Source: Flavobacteriaceae bacterium (lineage in GTDB: Bacteria > Bacteroidota > Bacteroidia > Flavobacteriales > Flavobacteriaceae). Taken from it: a stretch of 6,507 bases of DNA. The stretch lies in assembly GCA_018672145.1 (NCBI GenBank), contig JABHGH010000120.1, positions 1-6,507 of the forward strand, written 5' to 3'. Positions 1 through 3,970 of the stretch are shown here, in pieces (position 1 is the first letter of the stretch; each line of letters begins with the position of its first letter). Both the position numbers and the translations under genes were made by a program. Under the pieces are notes generated by a model that made no database searches, was not told where the DNA came from, and saw only the letters and a list, made by a program, of their open reading frames with translations.

Positions 1-1
1 A

Positions 2-268
2 TTTCCGCTTTTAGAGTCTAAAACGCCAATGAACATTCAAACGATGGGGAGTAACACCCAATTGCCATCCTGGGTTGAGGCAGACTCACTTTATCTTTAC
101 AACGATGAACCTTGGTTGCACCAACTAACACATCAACACATCTATACATCTTTTTGGATTGCACCTGTTACAACGCCCGACTCCATCCAAACCGTATCAA
201 TTACAATGCTAAAAACATATCCCGTATCTAGACTAATCGATCGATTCTTGCACAAGTTTTTCGATTAA
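2..268 (+). CDS. mutY: A/G-specific adenine glycosylase MutY, C-terminal 88 residues (5' end outside window)
   Basis: MutY removes adenine mispaired with 8-oxoguanine in base excision repair. Only the end of its C-terminal, NUDIX-like 8-oxoG-recognition domain is here. The frame is open from base 2, upstream of the ATG at 29, and the codons before that ATG (F-P-L-L-E-S) fit the MutY family, so the ATG is internal. Family-like segments are HQLTHQHIYTSFW and, near the end, YPVSRLIDRFL. The catalytic HhH and iron-sulfur regions would lie to the left of the window; MutY proteins are usually about 350 residues, so roughly 260 are missing. It ends in TAA at 266-268, 24 bases before ssb. The mutY-ssb-gldE-gldD order supports the call, since this arrangement is common in Bacteroidota. 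The fragment is short, so identification rests on a few motifs plus context. Confidence 0.87.
   Translation, partial: FPLLESKTPMNIQTMGSNTQLPSWVEADSLYLYNDEPWLHQLTHQHIYTSFWIAPVTTPDSIQTVSITMLKTYPVSRLIDRFLHKFFD
235..246. repeat. 12-bp perfect palindrome beside the ssb promoter
   Basis: AATCGATCGATT reads the same on both strands. It ends one base before the TTG (-33) element of the predicted ssb promoter. The half-site TCGATT at 241-246 recurs at 261-266, exactly 20 bases on, inside the promoter spacer, and TAATCGA (234-240) forms an inverted pair with TCGATTA (261-267). This could be an operator. However, it lies in mutY codons for the conserved L-I-D-R-F segment, so it may arise from coding constraint alone. 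The palindrome is seen; any regulatory role is inference. Confidence 0.4.
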
Positions 269-278
269 TGTATTTTTG
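248..278 (+). promoter_or_regulatory. Bacteroidota-type promoter for ssb-gldE-gldD
   Basis: TTG at 248-250, a 20-base spacer, then TATTTTTG at 271-278. The second box fits the Bacteroidota -7 consensus TAnnTTTG at every fixed position, and the spacing suits the primary sigma factor of that phylum. Transcription would be expected to start a few bases downstream, about 281-286, giving a very short leader before the ssb ATG at 293. The -33 element lies within the mutY coding region, whose stop is at 266-268. The site would let ssb and the gld genes be expressed independently of mutY. No transcript data are available; the call is by consensus match and position. Confidence 0.68.
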
Positions 279-292
279 GTCTAAACACAACG

Positions 293-694
293 ATGAGCGG
301 TACATTAAATAAAGTCATGTTGATTGGTCACCTTGGAGACGAAGTGAAGTTGCGATACTTCGATAATGGAGGTTGCATTGGTCGTTTTCCTTTGGCTACA
401 AACGAAAGTTACACAAATAAGCAGAGTGGTGAACAGGTCACAAACACGGAATGGCACAATGTTTTGGTGCGCAACAAAGCTGCTGAAACTTGTGAAAAAT
501 ACCTTAAAAAGGGAGATAAGCTCTTTGTTGAAGGACGTATCAAAACACGAAAGTGGCAAGGGGAAGATGGAAATCCAAGGTATAGCACGGAAATCCATGT
601 CGATGAGTTTACCTTTTTGAGTAACAAGCCAAAGGACATGAGTCCTCAAACTCAAACACCCCCTGCAAATGATGGAGATGACCTTCCTTTTTAA
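293..694 (+). CDS. ssb: Single-stranded DNA-binding protein SSB
   Basis: SSB coats single-stranded DNA during replication, recombination and repair and recruits partner proteins through its C-terminal tip. The 133-residue protein opens with an OB-fold typical of the family: N-K-V-M-L-I-G-H-L-G near residues 6-15, T-E-W-H-N-V at 52-57, and K-G-D-K-L-F-V-E-G-R at 73-82. W54 and W88 are aromatic residues at usual DNA-contact positions. After about residue 110 comes a short, Pro/Gln/Thr-rich linker ending in the acidic tip DDLPF, close to the classical DDIPF. The protein is shorter than E. coli SSB (178 residues) because of this short linker, which is usual for Bacteroidota. The ATG at 293 is chosen because the OB-fold starts directly after it and a promoter lies just upstream. 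gldE follows after 15 bases, probably on the same transcript. Confidence 0.96.
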   Translation: MSGTLNKVMLIGHLGDEVKLRYFDNGGCIGRFPLATNESYTNKQSGEQVTNTEWHNVLVRNKAAETCEKYLKKGDKLFVEGRIKTRKWQGEDGNPRYSTEIHVDEFTFLSNKPKDMSPQTQTPPANDGDDLPF

Positions 695-709
695 TTGAAA
701 TAAAATCTA

Positions 710-2014
710 TTGACAACACTACTTGTCTTTTTTACCGACGGAATAGATGTAAACCTTATTCTTCGATTTTCACTGTTATTCCTGTTGTTGATTAGTTCGG
801 GTATGACTTCGGGATCAGAGGTGGCATTTTTTGCACTTTCACCAGCAACGCTTAAATCAGCGACGAACCACCACAATCGAAAAAACCGACTGATGGCCAA
901 GCTTCGGAGTAACCCACAACGTTTGCTAGCTACCATTTTGATCCTAAACAACCTCATTAATATTTCTATTGTCATGCTTTTTGCAAGCATGAACCATGCG
1001 CTGTTTTCGAGTATTCCTTATCAATGGCTAACTCTTGTCGTAGAGGTTGGTTTTGTGGCTGCATTTATACTCATATTTGGTGACATCATTCCGAAAGTAT
1101 ATGCCAATCGAAACGCTGAGTCTTTTGCGTTATTAATGACGTTGCCTCTTTTCGTTATAGACAGGTATTTACTTTTTTTCTTTGCGGTTCCGTTGAGTAA
1201 ATTCACATTTTTCTTCCAAAACAAACTACAAAAACAAAAGTCTGAATTCTCTGTTGATCAGCTTTCAAAAGCCCTAGAACTAACCGACGACTCTGCAACA
1301 TCAGTTGAAGAACAAAAACTACTTGAGGGGATTGTCAATTTTGGCACTTTTGATGTCAAACAAGTTATGCGTCCGCGCATTGACGTGTTTGCATTAAATC
1401 AAAACGAGTCTTTTGATGAGGTGCTAGAAAAAGTTGTAGAAAAAGGCTATTCTCGCATCCCTGTTTATGACGAACACATCGACACAATCACAGGGATTTT
1501 ATATGTCAAGGATTTGTTGCCACACATTCAAAAAATAAAATTCAACTGGGTAAGCTTGTTGCGTGAGCCCTACTTTGTTCCCGAAAACAAAAAATTGGAC
1601 GATTTGCTCAATGAGTTTCAGTCCAAGCGAATTCATTTGGCAATCGTAGTCGATGAATATGGTGGTACCTCAGGGGTGGTATCGTTGGAAGACGTCATCG
1701 AGGAGATTGTTGGTGAGATCAGTGACGAATTTGACGAAGATGATCTAATGTTTTCCAAAATCGATGATCATACTTTTGTTATGGAGGGGAAAACCTACCT
1801 CAAAGATTTCTATAGAATTATGTCCATGAAAGACCCTAAACCTTTTGAAGACAAAAAAGGAGAGTCGGAGACAATTGCAGGTTTTGTGCTCGAGCATTTA
1901 GGTTATTTTCCAAAAACAAAAACTTCTTTTTCGTTTCATGGCTATACGTTCGTGGTTGAAGCTACTGATCGAAAAAGGATTAAACAGATTAAAGTGACAA
2001 AACACTCAAAATAA
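710..2014 (+). CDS. gldE: GldE, CNNM/CorC-like membrane protein with CBS pair
   Basis: The 434-residue protein has the family layout. A DUF21/CNNM membrane region (about residues 12-170) has four hydrophobic segments near 16-43, 72-94, 106-132 and 138-168. A CBS pair follows, with V-M-R-P-R-I-D at 218-224 and D-E-Y-G-G-T-S-G at 314-321. Residues 345-434 form a CorC_HlyC domain. CNNM/CorC relatives are linked to magnesium efflux; GldE is named for its place beside gldD in gliding Bacteroidota, and its molecular role is not settled. Location between ssb and gldD separates it from other CorC paralogues. The start is TTG at 710: an in-frame stop (TAA, 701-703) lies just upstream and the next ATG (codon 32) would remove most of the first membrane segment. 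The usual G-E-x-x-P-K motif reads G-D-I-I-P-K at 124-129. It ends in tandem stops TAATAG, 5 bases before gldD. Confidence 0.92.
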   Translation: MTTLLVFFTDGIDVNLILRFSLLFLLLISSGMTSGSEVAFFALSPATLKSATNHHNRKNRLMAKLRSNPQRLLATILILNNLINISIVMLFASMNHALFSSIPYQWLTLVVEVGFVAAFILIFGDIIPKVYANRNAESFALLMTLPLFVIDRYLLFFFAVPLSKFTFFFQNKLQKQKSEFSVDQLSKALELTDDSATSVEEQKLLEGIVNFGTFDVKQVMRPRIDVFALNQNESFDEVLEKVVEKGYSRIPVYDEHIDTITGILYVKDLLPHIQKIKFNWVSLLREPYFVPENKKLDDLLNEFQSKRIHLAIVVDEYGGTSGVVSLEDVIEEIVGEISDEFDEDDLMFSKIDDHTFVMEGKTYLKDFYRIMSMKDPKPFEDKKGESETIAGFVLEHLGYFPKTKTSFSFHGYTFVVEATDRKRIKQIKVTKHSK

Positions 2015-2019
2015 TAGAT

Positions 2020-2562
2020 GTGAAAAAGTTGCTCATTATATTTCTTTTTACCGCATGCCAAACGCCTATCCCTAAACCAAACGGCATGTTGGCCCTAGAT
2101 TACTCCGATGCAAACTACATAAAATGGGTTTCCGAAAACTGTCCTTATAAGTTTGATTACAACTCTCTTTCACAAATCGAATCGCAATCCAATTGTTTTT
2201 TTTCGTTGTCGTATCCTGAAATTGGAGCACAGCTCTACATGAGTTATTTTGATTTGGAAAAGCACAGTATAGATGATCTTTACAGAGACTTCAACCTCCG
2301 TTTGATGGAACACAGCCAACAACAAGTGCGTGTTTTAGAAAGCAGTTATGAAAACCCGCCTAAGAATGTGTATGGTCGTTTTTTTGAAGTGGCAGGCGAT
2401 GCACCTTCAAACCTTCATTATTTAGTTACAGACCAAAAATATCATTTTATGACAGGTGTGTTGTTTTTTAATACAACACCAAATTACGACTCGCTGTACC
2501 CTGCGATCCAATATATTAAAACGGATTTGCGTTATTTAACAGAAAATTTGCAGTGGCGCTAG
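2020..2562 (+). CDS. gldD: Gliding motility lipoprotein GldD
   Basis: GldD is a lipoprotein needed for gliding motility in flavobacteria and functionally tied to the type IX secretion/gliding machinery. The 180-residue product begins with a short lipoprotein signal, M-K-K then a hydrophobic stretch to the lipobox F-T-A-C with C13 as the predicted lipidated cysteine. The mature part matches the family closely: P-K-P-N-G-M-L-A-L near 18-26, N-C-P-Y-K-F near 40-45, a second cysteine at 59, K-N-V-Y-G-R-F-F-E-V in the middle, and P-N-Y-D-S-L-Y-P from 154, ending in L-Q-W-R. Length is normal for the family. The start is GTG at 2020, the only start that keeps the lysines of the signal peptide; an ATG at 2018-2020 is out of frame and followed at once by TGA. 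It lies 5 bases after gldE, probably translationally coupled. Its stop overlaps that of the convergent downstream gene. Confidence 0.95.
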   Translation: MKKLLIIFLFTACQTPIPKPNGMLALDYSDANYIKWVSENCPYKFDYNSLSQIESQSNCFFSLSYPEIGAQLYMSYFDLEKHSIDDLYRDFNLRLMEHSQQQVRVLESSYENPPKNVYGRFFEVAGDAPSNLHYLVTDQKYHFMTGVLFFNTTPNYDSLYPAIQYIKTDLRYLTENLQWR

Positions 2563-2984
2563 CCCTTTTTATTTTTGCATTTTTCAGCTTTACAACCCTC
2601 TTTTTCACAACATGACTTTTCAGCGGTAGCTTGAGTTTTCATTCCTGAGACCTTGTAGTCGTCACCAGTTTTTTTGACCGCTTCGACCAAAGATTCGGTT
2701 TGCAATATTGTGGGATCAAAAAATACGGTAGCTCGCGCAGTTTCAAAGTCAACAGATGCTTTTTGAACTCCTTCCAACTTACTCAGATTTTTTTCGATGG
2801 TTGCAGCACATCCCATCTTACACATCATTCCAGAAATAGAAAAAGAGGCTTCAGTGATGTTTTCGCTTACTGGCAGTTCTGTGGTCAATGATGGGATACC
2901 AACCTCTTTCACTTCAGGATTTGGCTGTTGAACGCAAGCAGTGACAAAAAGAATACTTAGTAGGGGGAGTGCGAATGTTTTCAT
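2559..2984 (-). CDS. Lipoprotein with heavy-metal-associated (HMA) domain and Cys-rich tail
   Basis: A predicted 141-residue envelope lipoprotein that probably binds a soft metal such as copper. The signal peptide M-K-T-F-A-L-P-L-L ends at the lipobox V-T-A-C, with C17 as lipid anchor. A linker of about 28 residues leads to an HMA ferredoxin-like domain at about 45-112. Its metal loop is G-M-M-C-K-M-G-C-A (52-60), with C55 and C59 spaced CxxxC rather than the usual CxxC of copper chaperones such as Atx1/CopZ; related Bacteroidota lipoproteins share this spacing. The lysine-rich C-terminal tail carries C125, C126, C131 and C136. The ATG at 2984 is preferred over one at 3035 because the signal peptide begins there. 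It is divergent from the EamA transporter gene and convergent with gldD, sharing a CTAG at the stops. Metal identity and function (chaperone, sensor or scavenger) are not shown by sequence. Confidence 0.87.
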   Translation of the reverse strand: MKTFALPLLSILFVTACVQQPNPEVKEVGIPSLTTELPVSENITEASFSISGMMCKMGCAATIEKNLSKLEGVQKASVDFETARATVFFDPTILQTESLVEAVKKTGDDYKVSGMKTQATAEKSCCEKEGCKAEKCKNKKG

Positions 2985-2993
2985 AGGACGAAA

Positions 2994-3022
2994 TTGTCGG
3001 GTAAAACTACCAATTAATCTTG
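2994..3022 (+). promoter_or_regulatory. Candidate promoter for the EamA transporter gene
   Basis: TTG at 2994-2996, an 18-base spacer, then TAATCTTG at 3015-3022, matching five of the six fixed positions of the Bacteroidota TAnnTTTG box. Transcription would start around 3026-3030, about 25 bases before the ATG at 3054. It sits in the 69-base divergent gap (2985-3053), which must also drive the HMA lipoprotein gene on the other strand. A weaker minus-strand candidate there is TAGTTTTA (complement of 3002-3009) with TTG (complement of 3025-3027), but its 15-base spacing is too short to trust. The two candidate sites overlap, so the divergent genes may compete for polymerase. Confidence 0.4.
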
Positions 3023-3053
3023 AACAATTATGCACCTTTGTTAAAAAATAGCG

Positions 3054-3935
3054 ATGCGATTACCGCACATAAAGTGGTTGTATTTAACGGTTTTATCTAT
3101 CGTTTGGGGAAGCTCATACATCTTGATCAAATGGGGGTTGGTGGCGCTCACTCCACTCCAATTAGGGAGTCTACGCTTGCTGATCACTACCATCGCTTTG
3201 CTTCTTGTCGGATACCCATCCCTTCGGGGACTTACTCGTTATCATTGGAAATGGCTTGCCATTACTGGATATGTCGGCACCTTTTTACCCGCTTTTCTTT
3301 TTGCTTTTGCCCAACAACATATCGAATCTGCTGTTGCAGCCATACTCAATGCCTTAACTCCTTTGCTTACACTCATTTTTGGAGTATTATTTTTTAAGAT
3401 TAAAGTGTTGAGAAAACAATATTTTGGCGTTGCAATTGGCCTCATGGGGTCAATGGGGTTAGTATGGGGCGGTTTAAGCACTAGCGGAATCCTAAACCCA
3501 GAATACCTTTTGTTGATTGTTATGGCTACTTGTTGTTATGCCATCAACATTCATTTTTTAAAAATTCATCTAGTACAGGTTGGCGTGATGGCTATCACAC
3601 TCGGGAACTTCATTTTTATGGCACCTGTTGCGCTAATCATACTTCTAAGCTCAGATTTTTTCTCTGCCAAAACCTTTGAACACCCAGAAATCTACACTTC
3701 CATTGGCTATATCTCCGTATTGGCTTTGGCTGGAAGTGCTTTTGCAAAATACTTGTTCAACAAGTTTGTCAAAATCACCTCTGCTATTTTTGCTTCTTCT
3801 GTAACCTACACCCTTCCTATTGTAGCTCTTTTCTGGGGAATTTCAGATGGAGAAACAATTACAGCCTTCCAGCTATTTTCCACAGTCATTATCCTATTCG
3901 GGGTTTATTTATCACACCAAAAAAAAGCGGCCTAA
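3054..3935 (+). CDS. EamA-family (drug/metabolite transporter superfamily) membrane protein
   Basis: A 293-residue inner-membrane protein of the 10-TMS DMT superfamily, probably an exporter of a metabolite or amino acid; the substrate cannot be read from sequence. It consists of two tandem EamA repeats, about residues 8-135 and 148-287, almost wholly hydrophobic. Repeat one shows the characteristic W-G-S-S-Y near residues 18-22, and the end of its fourth to fifth segments carries A-A-I-L-N-A-L-T-P-L, the typical conserved turn of the family; the second repeat has the matching A-S-S-V-T-Y-T-L-P-I. Length is normal (about 290-300). The ATG at 3054 places the first membrane helix about eight residues in and fits the upstream promoter candidate. 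The final codons for K-K-A-A and the stop lie within the terminator hairpin. It is divergent from the HMA lipoprotein gene; no functional link between them is evident. Confidence 0.92.
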   Translation: MRLPHIKWLYLTVLSIVWGSSYILIKWGLVALTPLQLGSLRLLITTIALLLVGYPSLRGLTRYHWKWLAITGYVGTFLPAFLFAFAQQHIESAVAAILNALTPLLTLIFGVLFFKIKVLRKQYFGVAIGLMGSMGLVWGGLSTSGILNPEYLLLIVMATCCYAINIHFLKIHLVQVGVMAITLGNFIFMAPVALIILLSSDFFSAKTFEHPEIYTSIGYISVLALAGSAFAKYLFNKFVKITSAIFASSVTYTLPIVALFWGISDGETITAFQLFSTVIILFGVYLSHQKKAA

Positions 3936-3945
3936 GCCGCTTTTT
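3922..3945. terminator. Bidirectional intrinsic terminator between EamA and M16 genes
   Basis: A perfect 10-bp stem pairs 3922-3931 with 3936-3945 around a CTAA loop; the core is GCGGC/GCCGC. A tracts on the left and T tracts on the right make it work in both directions: five T follow the core on the plus strand, and eight T on the minus strand (complement of 3919-3926). It therefore ends both the rightward EamA transcript and the leftward M16 peptidase transcript. The EamA stop TAA (3933-3935) sits in the loop, so the left arm is coding. An outer 6-bp inverted repeat, ACACCA 3914-3919 with TGGTGT 3962-3967, flanks it. It is the only strong hairpin I see in the window. Confidence 0.9.
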
Positions 3946-3970
3946 GTCAAATTTCTTAATGTGGTGTAAA

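Noticed and set aside
29..31. ATG as the start of a small 79-residue gene
   Set aside because: The frame is open to the left edge and the codons before it fit MutY, so this is the tail of a longer gene.
305..655. 116-codon open frame on the minus strand opposite ssb
   Set aside because: It lies wholly within ssb, resembles no family I recognise, and its frame is explained as a shadow of the SSB codons.
2555..2576. Possible terminator GGC-GCTA-GCC followed by T-rich sequence after gldD
   Set aside because: The stem has only three base pairs, too weak to call an intrinsic terminator.
2985..3035. Upstream ATG giving the HMA lipoprotein a 17-residue N-terminal extension
   Set aside because: The extension is polar and basic and would put a non-signal stretch before a clear lipoprotein signal peptide; it also runs through the divergent promoter region. 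The ATG at 2984 is the sensible start.
3033..3040. CACCTTTG as an alternative -7 box for the transporter gene
   Set aside because: It lacks the first T and has no TTG at proper spacing; the site at 2994-3022 fits better.
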